From assembly GCA_030737835.1 (NCBI GenBank), contig JAUJYN010000013.1:412205-476204 (forward strand): DNA of 64,000 nt, read 5' to 3'. Source of the stretch: Acorus gramineus (lineage: Eukaryota; Streptophyta; Magnoliopsida; Acorales; Acoraceae). Each line of letters begins with the position of its first letter. The first letter of the stretch is position 1. The translations under genes and the position numbers were made by a program. Positions 1 through 12,014 of the stretch are shown here, piece after piece. A model generated the notes under the pieces. It ran no database searches. It worked only from the letters and a program-made list of their open reading frames with translations, and was not told the origin of the DNA.

Positions 1-996
1 CATGTCACCCCTTCGAGGGTGAGGGTGAGGGTGAGGTGGGTCAGCGATGTAACGACCCACTAGATTGTGTAGTTAGTCCCGTTAGGGACTATGACTACGT
101 TGAGGTTAATATGAGTGGGTTGGTTGCTGTTATGCATGTGTGTGATATCTCGATGAGCGAGTATCGAGAGTGGTGAGTTGAGGAGATCGGGTTGTAGATA
201 CTACCCGGGAGAGGGTTATTGAATGATGTCGCGAGCGTGGAATCGTTATCCCCTTCGTTGGATCCGTGTAGTACAGCCCCGGCGTTAGAGAGGCTATCCT
301 GACAGAGGGCTCCCATTAGTAGGTACCTCCTGATTTGGTTTCGGACTGTGCTGAATCATGGGAGTAGACCAAGTAAGCTATGGAGCGGGGAGAGGCTACC
401 GGTGGACCAGGGGTGTAGAGCAGTCTAAGTCTCTCCCAAAGTCCCAAAATGTCTCCTTTCGGGAGTGAGGGTGTGGATGAGGCGAAGACGCGTCGCCTCG
501 TGACCCATTCGTTGTTCGACCGTTCCCATAGATGTTGGGTCCGGTCTCGTGATGGATGTTGAAGGACATCGATGGGCGATTATCTAGATGTAGATGATCC
601 AGTAGTGTTGAGTAGACCAGTAAATCCGGGTCTCTTCGACTGACGGCATGGTCTCTAGACCAGTAAATCCGGGTCTCTTCGACCGACGGTATGGTCTCTC
701 CCCATAAGTCCCAAAAGACTCCCTCCGGGAGTGAGGGTGGGGGTGAGGTTGGTCGCGCCGCCGCGTGACCCTGTTATCCATTGGGTTTCTACCCATGTTT
801 TCCTTGAAAGGAAATTGATTATGTGTTGAACTGTAGAATGGTGATTGGTTTCCAGCCACTCACTGAGCTTGTAGCTCACCCCTCGCATACTGTTTCTTTT
901 CAGGGGCAGTGTTGGGCGTGGAGCTGGAGCTTTCCTGTGGCGTGGTCTTATGGGCGTGGAGCGTTCTGCCGGCGGGTGGCGAGTGCGAGGCTGTCA
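1..996 (+). repeat. Type-B giant LTR, 3' portion, interrupted
   Basis: This is the U5-side part of a type-B chromovirus LTR in forward orientation, cut by the window start. It matches 40560-41610 and 56090-57120 by eye, including the GTGAGGG runs, the hairpin with GTGGGTC and GACCCAC arms near 39-57, and the TGAGC-loop-GCTCA hairpin near 865-880. The LTR is interrupted at 996 by a solo LTR and resumes at 4283. The five bases 992-996 (TGTCA) are the left target-site duplication. Confidence 0.8.
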
Positions 997-3900
997 TGTC
1001 ACGCCCCAGGGTGGCCGTCCCCGGGACGCGGCAAGTGTATATATAATATCAGAATCTACACAGGAGGTCAATAATATATCATACACAACAACTAGAATGA
1101 CACACATGCAACAAAGGGGCTGACATGATATATACACCAAATGCGGAAGCAAAAGACTGAATCTGTAAATAAACATTCTACAGACTCGATACTCAATCAT
1201 ATGTCCTGTGAGAGCCAATATACACAAATACAACTGAACATATACAAACACGTGCCAAGCACGGAAATCAAATACATACAATCAAGAAGGGATGCTGATA
1301 ACCTCTGGCACTCGCGGAACGTGGTGCTGCTCCGCTACTGAAGGAATCCCTCGGAAAGCTCCAACTGCTGCTCCGGCTCTAGCTCAGGCTCAGTGACCAC
1401 TGGGGAAAAACATATGCGAGGGGTGAGCCACACGCTCAGTGAACAGCACAACCCATGCATCACAGACAATATTTACCAATATTTCCCTTATTTATCCAGC
1501 CTCTAAGACATAACAACATAATCTAGTGGTTCGTACCTCGCCGAACCACCACACCCTCACCCTCACCCATCAATGGGTGACATAGGCTATTGGGACTGAT
1601 AATCATCCATTCACAAATCCAGTAGGCCGCTCATCGCCAACCCACTACACCCTCACCCTCACCCTACCACGGGTGACATAGGATTTTGGGACTGACTAGG
1701 CTGTTGGTCACCCTTGGTCCACCGATAGTCTCTCCTCCACTCCGTAGGCCGCTTGGTCTCCACCCACAACTTCAGCACAGTCCGTCACAAATACCGGGAG
1801 GCGCCTACTGATGTGGGCCCTCCGAAGGACGACCTTTCTAACGCTGGGGCAGTCTCTACCGGATCCAACGAAGAGGACAGAACAGCCTATCCATACGCAT
1901 ATGATCCACTCGGATCCGCCGACAACACATCTCTACAACTCAAATGCCATGAACTCTTCAGAGTTCCTCCAGGGCGCATAACCACGATGCGGGGAAATAA
2001 GTACAATAAAAACAAGGTTGTAATATCATTGGGGGAAAGAACTCGGGAGGGCGGCGTGAGTTCCCGTTATGGGATACCCCGACAACCAAACAAGGAACAC
2101 GGAGTACCCTAACCCGGGTCTCACCGCTGTCCACGCAAGGCCCCTCCCCTATAATATTCACTAACATGCTAATAATCATACTAATTATATAACATTACTT
2201 ATAATATTACTGGGACTAGAAACCTTGGGAGGGCAGCATGAGGTCCCGATACAGGACATCCCGACAACCAAACAAGGAACATGGAGCACCCTAACCCGGG
2301 TCTCAATGTTGACCTCGCAAGGCTCCTCCCTATAATATTATCTAAGGCATGCGATTTAACATACACTAGCATTTAATTTAATAAATAAACTAGTAGGGCG
2401 CATGCATAGGCCGAGGTTTCCTAGCATGAAAACAGGAGGACATGGTGCATGGCTCTCACACCTATCCTATGGGTGCAAGTCCCTAACATAAAAGCCTAGG
2501 GTAGCATGCATTCTGTATTAAAAATCATGCTCACATGCAATACATATTACTACAGGTTAATATAATCCACGGTGCCCCAGGAGAGGTCGGTATACGCCCA
2601 AGTGCGTATGACCCCTCTCTACTGGGTTGGATTGTCCCACTCACCGGTATCTGGGTCGTCGCGCGACCGTCTGTCCAGATCTGCAAGACAGACATTCAAT
2701 ATGGTGAGAACAAAACATAAATACTCTAAAAATACCCAAACATACAAAACCCACAACTAAACACCTAACACTCGAGCAAACGTGCATACGACCCGCACGC
2801 ACGCTAGCCCGAGCACTCCGGCTACCACCCGCACGGCCACCCGACCCCTCGGGTGCGCCGCCGCGCCTCAGCCCGCGCGCCCCGACGCACTGCAGCACGC
2901 ACGCGCACGCTCGCGCGCGCCTGCGCGCACCGCGCGTCCAGCCCAGCGCGCCCCCGCGCGCACTGCACGCACGCCCCAGCACGCGCGCGCACTGGCCCCC
3001 AGCACCGCGCGCACTGGTCCCCAGCACCGCGCCCAGGCGCATGCCCAGGCGCCCTGCCCAGCACCCAGGCACAGTGCCCAGGGACCCAGCCCGCGCGCGC
3101 GCACGCCCGCGCGTGCCCGCGCGTGCCCGCGCGCACTCCCGCGCACACCCCCGCTCGCGCCAGCACCGCGCGTCCAGCCCAGCGCGCCCCCGCGCGCACT
3201 GCACGCACGCCCCAGCACGCACACGCACTGGCCCCCAGCACCGCGCGCACTGGTCCCCAGCACCGCGCCCAGGCGCATGCCCAGCACCCAGGCACAGTGC
3301 CCAGGTGCCCAGCCCGCGCGCGCGCACGCTCGCGTGCACGCCCGCGCGCACCCGTGCGCCCGCTCCGCGCGAACCCGCGCACCCGCGCGCACGCTCCCGC
3401 GCGCGACTGCGCGCCCGACTGCGCCTGTTAGCGCCCAGCTCCACCCGCGCGCACGTCCGCACGCATGCGCGCGCGCGCTCCCCTGCCAGCTGCTGCTCCT
3501 GCTGCCTGTGCTGCTGCCACCAGCCACCCTGCCCGAGCACCTCAACCACCACCCACCGGCCACCCCAAGGCCTCCGACCACCTCCCACAGCCCTCCGACG
3601 GCCACCCACTGCCGTCGACCGCCTCCCAACCTCAAATCCACCCTCCTAACATACATCTACACAAGAAAAGAGGGGAAAAGAGGCTTACCAAGGGGAGGAA
3701 GGGAAGTCCGGTTGCTCTCCGCGCACCGAAACCTCTCCCAAAGGGCTTCCAACGCCCGGATCTACTCCCACCTCCGAAATGAGCCAAAACAGAGGAGAAG
3801 AGAGGGCGGACGGAGGGGCAAAACTCGCCGGAATTCGGATTTGAAAGCACCGGAGTGTAGATCGGGACCCGATCTACACTTCCTATGCTTTGGGTTTTAA

Positions 3901-4277
3901 GCTTTGAGGGCTCTAGGGGGCTCAAAAGGGAGAAAAAGAGAGAGGGGAGAGAGAAAATGAAATTGGTAGGGATGATGAATAGTGATTTCGAAATTAGATC
4001 CCACATATATATAGCGAGCGACTAAAAAACCCAGATACGCCCCGAAACTGTGAAATTTCGGAAACATTACCGGAATTCAACGAAATTTTCGTGAGAGGCC
4101 TAAAATGGCACCAGGACACCAAATATGCAGTTAGATTTTCAATCGGAGTCCTCTAGCTCAGGACGATAGCTAACAGTCCAAAAATTAGCGGTACCGATCA
4201 AAAACCGAAAAAAAAATGAAAAACTGCCAGAATGCTCCAACGGTTACCAGCAGGTTAAAAGTGACACAAATATAACA
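997..4277 (-). mobile_element. Solo LTR, type A, reverse orientation
   Basis: A complete LTR of 3281 bp on the minus strand. In plus orientation it opens TGTCACGCCCC and closes ATATAACA, the inverse of the family's TGTT...GTGACA ends. It is flanked by identical 5-bp duplications TGTCA at 992-996 and 4278-4282, and the host LTR reads on cleanly on both sides. No internal region is present, so it is a solo LTR left by LTR-LTR recombination. A TATA-like run lies at about 4004-4013, and pyrimidine-rich leader sequence and splice-like signals follow in the transcribed direction. Confidence 0.9.
2680..3688 (-). other. Candidate leader intron with GC-rich core
   Basis: On the minus strand a donor CTTG/GTAAGC (intron start 3688) and an acceptor CTTGCAG/ATCTG (intron end 2680) bracket about 1.0 kb. 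Most of this is CG-alternating sequence built from GCGCGC, GTGCGC and GGGCGC words, roughly 2790-3500. The same donor and acceptor recur at the same place in the other family LTRs. Splicing is inferred from the signals only. Confidence 0.5.
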
Positions 4278-4282
4278 TGTCA

Positions 4283-4440
4283 GCATTCCTAGAGTCATTT
4301 TATGCTTTGTAATCGTGCATGTGGCACACGTTGTATTTTCTTTGGTCTAGACTTGGCATCCACAGGACATTGATTGTGTATTCGGGTCTGGAATAATGTT
4401 TTTGATTTACAGACATTGTTATATATTATGCTTCCGCTTT
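4283..4440 (+). repeat. Type-B LTR continuation, truncated
   Basis: This continues the forward type-B LTR after the solo LTR. It matches 41607-41765 in the type-B solo LTR: the GTGCATGTGGCACACG hairpin, the sequence around the bases corresponding to TTGGCTCTCACAGG, and the GCTTCCGC motif. At 4440/4441 the match stops abruptly and reverse-strand gag sequence begins. The last ~130 bp of the LTR, including the terminal GTGACA, are therefore missing, which points to a deletion or rearrangement junction. Confidence 0.75.
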
Positions 4441-4807
4441 TGAGGCCGCTCTGCTGCACTCGCGCTGCCGCCTCTAGCTCCTCCTCCCTCTGCAGGGGAT
4501 CCTCAACTCCCACCGCCGGAAATGCCACTGGAACTGGGGGTACATCGGGTACCACAGGCGGATCTGCCGCCAAGGGGACCTGCGGAACTGCCTCGCGAGT
4601 CACCCTCAGCTCCTGAATCTCTCTAGCCTGCTCTGCCAGCATCCTCGTCTGTGTCTCCACCAAATCAGCCAACCGAGCGAAAGCACGCTCCCAAGCAGGA
4701 GGCTCCTGCGTCAAGGGCTCTCCGGTAGCATCCTCGTCTCTGGTAGGTCCGGAAACCTCCAAAGACCGAGAGGGACCTCGTCCGCGCCGTCCTCTGCGAG
4801 GAGGCAT
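4441..4807 (-). pseudogene. Truncated chromovirus gag (N-terminal part)
   Basis: This is the N-terminal ~122 residues of a Ty3/gypsy gag on the minus strand, with its start codon at 4807. It begins MPPRRGRRGRGPSR, a basic leader. A segment rich in PVVPDVPPVPVA follows, and the stub ends LEAAARVQQSGLK. The closest matches are the gag starts at 16450 and 34418. The gene breaks at 4441 where it meets unrelated type-B LTR sequence, so the capsid core and zinc knuckle are missing. The primer site and the element's 5' LTR lie just upstream (4910-8114). Gag would form the virus-like particle in the cytoplasm, but this stub cannot be functional. Confidence 0.75.
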
Positions 4808-4909
4808 ATCAGCACCCTAAGAAAACCAGACACTAGGATCAGAATACTCATATCAAAATCCTAGGACTCATCTCTACGAAAGGAAGACTATTGGCTCTGA
4901 CAGGACCAG

Positions 4910-4921
4910 GCTCTGATACCA
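4910..4921 (-). other. Primer binding site, initiator Met tRNA
   Basis: The minus strand reads TGGTATCAGAGC, the usual plant initiator-Met primer site. It lies 5 bases inside the 5' LTR boundary at 4927. The same site occurs at 16337, 34533 (minus) and 57347. Confidence 0.85.
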
Positions 4922-4926
4922 ACTTT

Positions 4927-7900
4927 TGTCACGCCCCAGGGCGGCCAACCCCGGGTCGCGGCAAGTGTATATATCATATCAGAAACCTACACAGGAGGTC
5001 AAATATATATACTCTAAACCACAAATAAAATGACAACACAGATCAAACAGGGCTGACATAATATATACACAATATAGCGGAAGCTAAAACTGAGTCTGTA
5101 ACCCAAAACATATTACAGACTCGATACACAATCATACGTCCTGTGAGAGCCAATATACATAGAAACAACTGAATATATACAACACGTGCTCAGCACGGAA
5201 ATACAATACATACAACCGAGATAAGGGATGCTGATAGCCTCTGGTACTCGCGGACGTAGCGCTGCTCCGCTACTGAAGAAATCCCTCGGAAAGCTCCAAC
5301 TGCTGCTCTGGCTCTAGCTCAGGCTCAGTGACCACTGGGGAAAAACATATGCGAGGGGTGAGCCACACGCTCAGTGAACAGCACAACCCACGCATCACAG
5401 ACAATATTTACCAATATTCCATTATTTTATCCAGCCATCAATACATAACAACATAATCCAGTGGTTCGTACTTCGCCGAACCACCACACCCTCACCCTCA
5501 CCCATCCATGGGTGACATAGGCTATTGGGACTGATAATCATCTATTCACAAATCCAGTAGGTCGCTCATCGCCAACCCACTACACCCTCACCCTCACCCA
5601 TCAATGGGTGACATAGGATTTTGGGACTGACTAGGCTGTTGGTCACCCTTGGTCCACCGATAGTCTCTCCCTCCACTCCGTAGGCCGCCTGGTCTACTCC
5701 CACATTCAGCACAGTCCGTCACCAAATCAGGAGGTGCCTACTAATGGGAGCCCTCTGTCAGGAAGGCCCTGTCTAACGCTGGGGGTAGCCTCTACCGAAT
5801 CCAACGCAGGGAACAGAACAGCCTATCCATACGCATATGATCCACTCGGATCCGCCAACTACATATCATTACAACTCAAATGTCATGAATTCCTCTGAAT
5901 TCAACCAGGTGCATCATCAAGATGCGGGAACATGTACAAAAATCAGCAAGGCTGGAATATCATTGGGGGAAAGAAACTCGGAAGGGCGGCGTGAGTTCCC
6001 GTTATAGGATACCCCGACAACCAAACAAGGAACACGGAGTACCCTAACCCGGGTCTCACCGCTGTCCTTGCAAGGCCCCTCCCCTATAATATCTACCAAC
6101 TATACTAATAATTACACCAATCATACAATCATTACATATAATATTATTGGGACTAGAACCTTGGGAGGGCAGCCCGAGGTCCCGATACAGGACATCCCGA
6201 CAACCAAACAAGGAACACGGAGTACCCTAACACGGGTCTCAGCGTTGACCTCGCAAGGCTCCTCCTTATAATATTATCCTAAGGCATGCGATCTAACAGA
6301 TACCAGCATTTAATTTAATAAATAAACTAGTAGGACGCATGCATAGGCCGGGGTTTCCTAGCATGAAAACCAGGGGACATGCTGCATGGCTCATACGCAT
6401 ATCCTATGGGTGCAAGTCCCTAACATAAAAGCCTAGGGTAGCATGCATTCTACATTTTCATCATGCTCACATGCAATACATATTATTACAGGTTAATATA
6501 ATCCACGGTGCCCCAGGAGAGGTCGTATACGCCCAAGTGCGTATAACACCTCTCTACTGGGTTGGATTGTCCCACTCACCAGTATCTGGGTCGTCGCGCG
6601 ACCGCCCGTCGAGATCTGCAAGACAGGGTATTACTTGGTAAGTATAAATCCACAGTTATCATTAAATACACAAATAAATACCCCAAAGCCCACAACAAGC
6701 ACCCAACACCCCCGGCAACCACCCGCACGGCCCCCCGACCGCCCGGGTGCACCGCCGCGCCTCCGCCCGCGCACCCCGCACGCCTCGCGCCTGCCCGCGA
6801 GCACCTCGCGCTCCCCCGCGCGCAGCGCCTCGTCTCGCGCGCACCCCGCGCGCACCTTCGCCATCTCGCCGCGCCTCGCGCACACCATCGCCGCCTCACC
6901 ACGCCCCGCGCGCACCACCACGTCCTCGCTGCGGCCTCCGCGCACCGCCACGGCCTCGCCGCGGCCTCCGCGCACCGCCACGGCCTCGCTACGCCCTCCG
7001 CGCACCACCACGCACTCGGCCACTACCTCGCGCACGCCATCCGCTGCCTCAGCCACCACCTCGCGCACCCGCGCGACCTGCTCCACGCGCACCAGCCAGC
7101 CCAGCACCAGCCGCCCAGCTCGCCCAGCACCAGCCGCCCAGCACAGCACGCCCAGCTTGCCCAGCACGCCCGCACGATCAACACAGCACGGCCAGCTCGC
7201 CCAGCACGCCCGCACGACCAGCACAGCACGGCCCCCGCGCGCGCCTGCTTACACGCCGCGCGCACGCGCGCCCGCGCACGCACGCGCGCATGCCCGCGCG
7301 CGCCCAGCCTGCGCGCTGCTGCTGCTCTGCCTGCTGCCCGAGAGCATCTCCCACTAGCCCGAGACCACCACCTGCTGCCCGAGACCACCCAAACCACCAC
7401 CCACCGACCTCCGACCACCTCCACCGCCCCCCGAAGGCTATCCACAGCCGCCGACCACCCCTCATACACAGATCCACCCTCCTAGCATACATCTATGCAT
7501 GAAAAAGAGGGAAAGAAGGCTTACCGAGGGGAGGAAGAGGCGTCCGGTGGATCTCCACGCGCCGAAACCCTTCCCAAAAGCCTTCTCACGTCCCTATCTA
7601 GCTTGTCCCTCGGAATGGGCCAAAACAGAGGACGAAAAGGGGAGGAAGGGGAGGCTAGGATCGTCGGAATTCGGATTTGAAGACACCGGAGCGTAGATCG
7701 GGACCCGATCTACACTTCCCGTGCTTTAGGTTTTTGGTTTTGAGGGGTGTAGGGGGCTCAAACGGAAGAAAAACGGAGGAGAGGAGAGAGAGAGTCCAAG
7801 GTCGGGGATGATGAATAGTAACTCAGGATATTTTAGATTCCATTTATATGGTGCGCGACTTAAAAACCCGGATACGCCCCGGAACTGTGAAATTTTTGCA

Positions 7901-8114
7901 AACGATGCCAGAATTCGATGAAATTTTCATGGGAGGTCTAAAATGGCACCAGGACACCAAATATGCAGTTAGATTTCCAATCGGAGTCCTCTAGCTCAGG
8001 ACGATAGCTAACAGTCCAAAAATAAGCGGTTCCGATCGAAAACCCTAAAAATTTTTAAAACTGCCAGGACGCTCTAACGGTTACCAGCAGGCTAAAAGTG
8101 ACACATGTATAACA
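4927..8114 (-). repeat. 5' LTR of truncated element C, type A
   Basis: A 3188-bp LTR in reverse orientation, running from TGTCACGCCCC to GTATAACA in plus orientation. It is adjoined by a primer site and gag start, so it is a 5' LTR. It has a TATA-like sequence (CATATAAAT on the minus strand, about 7842-7849) and a conserved initiator region containing ATTCATCATC. Two ~120-bp U5 cassettes lie near 5955-6075 and 6140-6265. The partner 3' LTR and most of the internal region are missing. On its right it interrupts another reverse LTR, whose U3 resumes at 8115. Confidence 0.85.
6616..7524 (-). other. Candidate leader intron with GC-rich core
   Basis: Donor CCTCG/GTAAGCC at 7524 and acceptor CTTGCAG/ATCTC ending at 6616 (minus strand) define a 909-bp interval. 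Its centre (about 6720-7330) is GC-rich with GCGCGC and CGCGCAC words. It is positionally equivalent to the intervals in the other family LTRs. Confidence 0.5.
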
Positions 8115-8399
8115 TCAAGTCTCCCCATGACTTTCCACTTGGTCAAAACCCGGATACGATTCGGAACTGCGAAATTCTGAAACGTTATCGGAATTCGATG
8201 AAATTTTTAATCGGAGTGGCTTGAAATGGACCAGGACACATAATGTGCAGTTAGATTTTCAATCGGAGTTCTCAAGCTCATGATGATAGCCAAAAGTCCA
8301 AAATTTTAGCGGTTCCGATCGAAAAAAAGAAAAGTTGAAAAAAACTGCCAGAAATGTCCCAAAGGTGCCCAGAAGGCTAAAAGTGACACATATATAACA
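8115..8399 (-). repeat. U3 fragment of another reverse LTR (element D)
   Basis: This is the U3 start of a type-A LTR, diverged from its neighbours (for example TAATCGGAGTGG where others have GTGAGCGGC). It ends ...ATATAACA at 8399 against Athila-like gag sequence. The rest of this LTR is displaced by element C. The outer end of element D is not identifiable in the window, so no target-site duplication can be checked. Confidence 0.7.
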
Positions 8400-9726
8400 A
8401 ATTGACCAACTTGAATCTTGAGATGGGAGATTGCATGTGTGGTGGATTGGAGGATTTGCCCTGTAGATTGCATAAATTGATTCAAAGTGGCAGACATCTG
8501 GGAGGATGATTGAGTTAGATTTTGAGTGGACTTCATAAGAACATCTAATCCTTTCTCAAAGGAAGAGAACTTCTTCTCATTTTCTGTTTGAAACCCAGGC
8601 GGAGGAAATGGAGTAGGAATGGGTCCTGTGTTTGGTCTAGGATACATGGGAGCTTGAGGAGGTCCCTGTGGGCCTCCCTGGTGTGGGCCTTGAGTCCACG
8701 ACAGATTTGGATGATTCCTCCATCCAGGATTATAAGTTTGAGCATATGGGTCATTTTTCCTCCACTGTAAGCTATTGGCATGTTCGGCCCAACTTTCCTT
8801 GTGGGATGACAGGGAAGGACAATCTTCCGCTAGGTGATTTGAAGATTTACATAAAATGCAGACAATAGTAGAGTTGGAGGTGGAGACTTGATTAACAGAA
8901 TCATGATTTGGTTTCATCTCTAGGGCCTCTACTCTACGAATGAGAGATGCAAACTTGGCTTCAGACTCAAAGCTACTATCAATGGAATGAATACCTCCCT
9001 TAGAAGGCATGAGTTTCTCAGGCTCTCTAATTGTCTCCCATTGCATGGATTTTTCAGCTACTTCTTCCATGCTTCAGTTTCATTTTTATTGGTAAATTCA
9101 CCACTACACATTGATTCAACCATAGTCCTTGTGGTGTAATTCAAACCTTCATATAAAATTTGCACTAATCTCCAAACCTCAAATCCATGATGAGGACATT
9201 GCAACAACAAGTCCTTGAATCTCTCTAAATATCTCCATAAAGATTCTCCCTCCTTTTGAATGAATTGATTTATATTCATGCGAATCTTAGCAGTTTTATG
9301 ATTAGGAAAGAACTTCTTCAAAAATATCATAACTAATTGATCCCAAGTGGTGATAGATTTTGCGGGTAGAGCATACAACCACTTTTTAGCATTATCTTTG
9401 AGGGAGAAGTTGATTAACCTCAACCGGATTGAATCATCAGTTAGCTGTTGAAGTTTTAGAGTGGAACAAACTTCCTCAAATTCCCTAATGAAAAGATATG
9501 GATCCTCAGATCCATCAAATTTTGGGAGCATATTAATCATCCCAGGCTTGATCTCAAAGTTGTTAGCATTGGTTGTTGGTAACACAATGCATGAGGGTTG
9601 CGTAGTTCTAGATGGATACATGTAATCCTTCAAGGTCTTTGGAATGACATCTACTGTGTTATCCATGGTGATGGTTGAATCGGTACGAATCAATCGGTTT
9701 TTAGAATCCCTAGACCAAATGCTCAT
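8400..9726 (-). pseudogene. Athila-like Ty3/gypsy gag, frameshifted and cut
   Basis: Minus-strand gag starting at 9726 (MSIWSRDSKN...). Residues ~50-220 carry the retrotransposon-gag core, recognisable from FEIKPGMINMLPKFDGSED, FSLKDNAKKWLYALP, FFPNHKT and CPHHGFEVW. A frameshift near 9060-9070 puts the downstream part in another frame (from 9070). That part contains a CCHC zinc knuckle (C-x2-C-x4-H-x4-C, about 8815-8860) and a Pro/Gly-rich tail. The reading frame runs into an inserted LTR at 8399. The leader, Asp-tRNA primer site and LTR of what is most likely the same element lie at 22031-24394, beyond insertion E. The Athila assignment rests on the gag motifs plus that primer site. Confidence 0.8.
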
Positions 9727-10024
9727 AAATCAAAATATCCCAAATCAAGAATATACTTTCACAACCAACAGATTATGTTATATATGTGTCTCTTTTAACC
9801 TTCTGGTAACCGTTAGACCATTCTGGCAGTTTTCAATTTCTTTTCATTTTTCGATCGGAACCGCTAAAATTTCGGGCTGTTAGCTATCACCCTGAGATTG
9901 AGGGCTCCGATTGAAAATGTAACTGCATATTATGTGTCCTGGTGCCATTCCAAGCCTCTCGTGAAAGTTTCATCGAATTCCGGTAACGTTTCAGAATTTC
10001 GCAGTTCCGAGGCGTATCCGGGTT

Positions 10025-10204
10025 TTGACCGAGCGAGAAGTCATTAGGAGACTTTGACTTGCTCAATGTGGACCCTTGACTTGGTCAAATGATTTTGGAT
10101 TTTAGTGTGGTTGGGTTGACTAGGGTCAAACCACACTTAAGCCTCCCTAAGCTAGCTTAAACCCTAATTAACCTAGCTTAGCCTAATCTAAATGAGGTTT
10201 GACT
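10025..10204 (+). promoter_or_regulatory. W-box cluster in U3
   Basis: Seven TTGAC(C/T) cores fall within 180 bp: plus strand at 10025, 10054, 10076, 10116 and 10199, and minus strand at 10083 and 10124. TTGACY is the core bound by WRKY factors. The cluster lies 35-215 bp before the conserved ATTCATCATC initiator region. Counterparts occur near 18820-19005, 31300-31420, 36930-37050 and 39530-39640. Confidence 0.55.
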
Positions 10205-10529
10205 TACTTAAGTGGGTAGCAAAAGTTGCCTAGCACTATTCATCATCTTCCCAAATGCATTTTCTCTCTCCCCCTCTCTCTTTTTCAAGCTTTTGAGCCA
10301 CCTAGGGTTCTCAAACCTTAAAACCCAAAGCATAGAAAGGTTAGATCGGCTCCCGATCTATCTACCGGTAGTTTCAAATTCGAATTCCGAGGTGTATTGC
10401 CCTTCCTCCCGCCCTCTCTTCTCCTCAGATCTGAGCCCTTTTGGAGGTGGGAAGAGGTCTTGGTGGTGGAGGCCCTTGGAGAGGCGTTTCGTTGCGCGGA
10501 GAGCAACCGAACATCCCTTCCTTCCCTTG

Positions 10530-11334
10530 GTAAGCTCTTCTTCCTCTTCTTTTTGGCTTAGATGCTTGTTAGGAGGGTGGTTTTGAGGTTGGGTGGTGGT
10601 CGGCGATTGTGGGTGGCTGTGGGTGGTGGTTGGAAGGCGGTTGGAGGCCGTTGGTGGCCGTCGGAGTGGTGGTTGGCTGTCTCGGGCGGGCTGGCAGGCT
10701 GTCCCGGGCAGGCTGGAAGGCAGGCAGTGCAACAGGCGGAGCAGATGGCAGGGCGCGCGGGCGTGTGCGCGGGTGGAGCTGGGCGCTGGCGGGCGCAGTC
10801 GGGAGCGCAGTCGCGCGCGGGTGCGTACGCGCGGGTTCGGGCGCGAGCAGGGGTGCGCGCGGGTGCGCGCGGGCGTGCGCGCGCGCGGGCAGGGAATCGT
10901 TGCACTGTGCCTGGGTGCGGGGCAGGGCGCCTAGGCATGCGCCTGGGCGCGGAGCTGGGGACCAGTGCGTGCGCGTGCTGGGGCGTGCGTGCAGTGCGCG
11001 AGGGGGCGCGCTGGGCTGGACGCGCGGTGCGAGCGGGCACGCGCGAGGGTGCGCGTGCGTGCGACAGTGCGTCGGGGCGCGCGGGCAGGCGCGCGGCAGT
11101 GTGTCGATGGTGCCGGGGTGTGTGCGTGCGTGCGCATTCGTGCGTGGGGATGCGGGTGGCCGTGCGTGCGGCTGCCCGGGGGGGGGGGGTTCGGGAGTGA
11201 GTTGGGGTGCTCGGACTCGCGTGCGTACAGGCCGTATGTACGCTTGTCCGAGTGTTAGGTATTTTAATGTATTTTTGTGTATTTTTAGTGTATTTCTGTA
11301 TTTTACTCACCGATTTGATTACCCTATCTTGCAG
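10530..11334 (+). other. Candidate leader intron with GC-rich core (E 5' LTR)
   Basis: Donor CCTTG/GTAAGC (starts 10530) and acceptor ATCTTGCAG/ATCTTG (ends 11334), 805 bp. A G-rich stretch (10570-10740) is followed by a CG-alternating core (10750-11190), then a T-rich tract before the acceptor. The same layout is seen in the 3' LTR (19330-20193). Confidence 0.5.
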
Positions 11335-11689
11335 ATCTTGACGGACGGTCGCGCGACGACCCGACTACCTGTGAGTGGGACGATCCAACCCAGTAGGGAG
11401 GCGTTACATGCACTTGGGCGTGTACCGTGTTATAATTGTGTCACTTTTAACCTGCTGGTAACCGTTGGAGCGTTCTGGCAGTTTTTCAATTTTTTTCAGT
11501 TTTCGATCGGAACCGCTAATTTTTGGACTGTTAGCTATCGTCCTGGGTTAGAGGACTCTGATTGGAAATCTAACTGCATATTTGGTGTCCTGGTGCCATT
11601 TTAGGCCTCTCACAAAAATTTCATCGAATTCTGGTAACGTTTCCGAAATTTCACAGTTTCGGGGCGTATCTGGGTTTTTAAGTCGACAC

Positions 11690-11698
11690 TATATAAAG
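11690..11698 (+). promoter_or_regulatory. TATA box of LTR promoter
   Basis: TATATAAAG lies in the solo LTR, upstream of the conserved CACTATTCATCATC start region and the pyrimidine-rich CTCTCTC leader. It is the clearest TATA box among the type-A LTRs. Confidence 0.6.
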
Positions 11699-12014
11699 GG
11701 GTGACAAAATATCTCATGCACTATTCATCATCCCTACCATTTTCATTTTCTCTCTCCCCTCTCTCCTTTTCTCACATTTGAGCCCCCTAGAGCCCTCAAA
11801 CTCAAAAACCTAAAGCATAGGAAGTGTAGATCGGGTCCCGATCTACACCTCGGTGCTTTCAAATCCCGATTCTGGCGAGATTAGCCCCTCCGTCCCCCCT
11901 CTCTTCTCCTCTGTTTTGGGCTGTTTCGAAGGCCGAGTGAGATCCGGGCGTTGGAGGCCTTTGGGGAAAGGTTTCGGTGCGCGGAGAGCAACCGGACTTC
12001 CCTTCCTCCCCTTG

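Noticed and set aside
2641..3900. Long overlapping frames on both strands (up to 372 codons) rich in Arg, Ala, Pro and Gly
   Set aside because: They lie in the CG-alternating LTR core, are open in several frames at once because stop codons are rare in such sequence, and contain no recognisable domain. The same applies to 6562-7502, 10557-11604, 12208-13183, 19357-20193, 28378-28993, 38340-39314, 54475-55408 and 62670-63840.
8545..8868. Additional frames in the gag region on both strands
   Set aside because: They are shadows of the Athila-like gag frame with its zinc knuckle.
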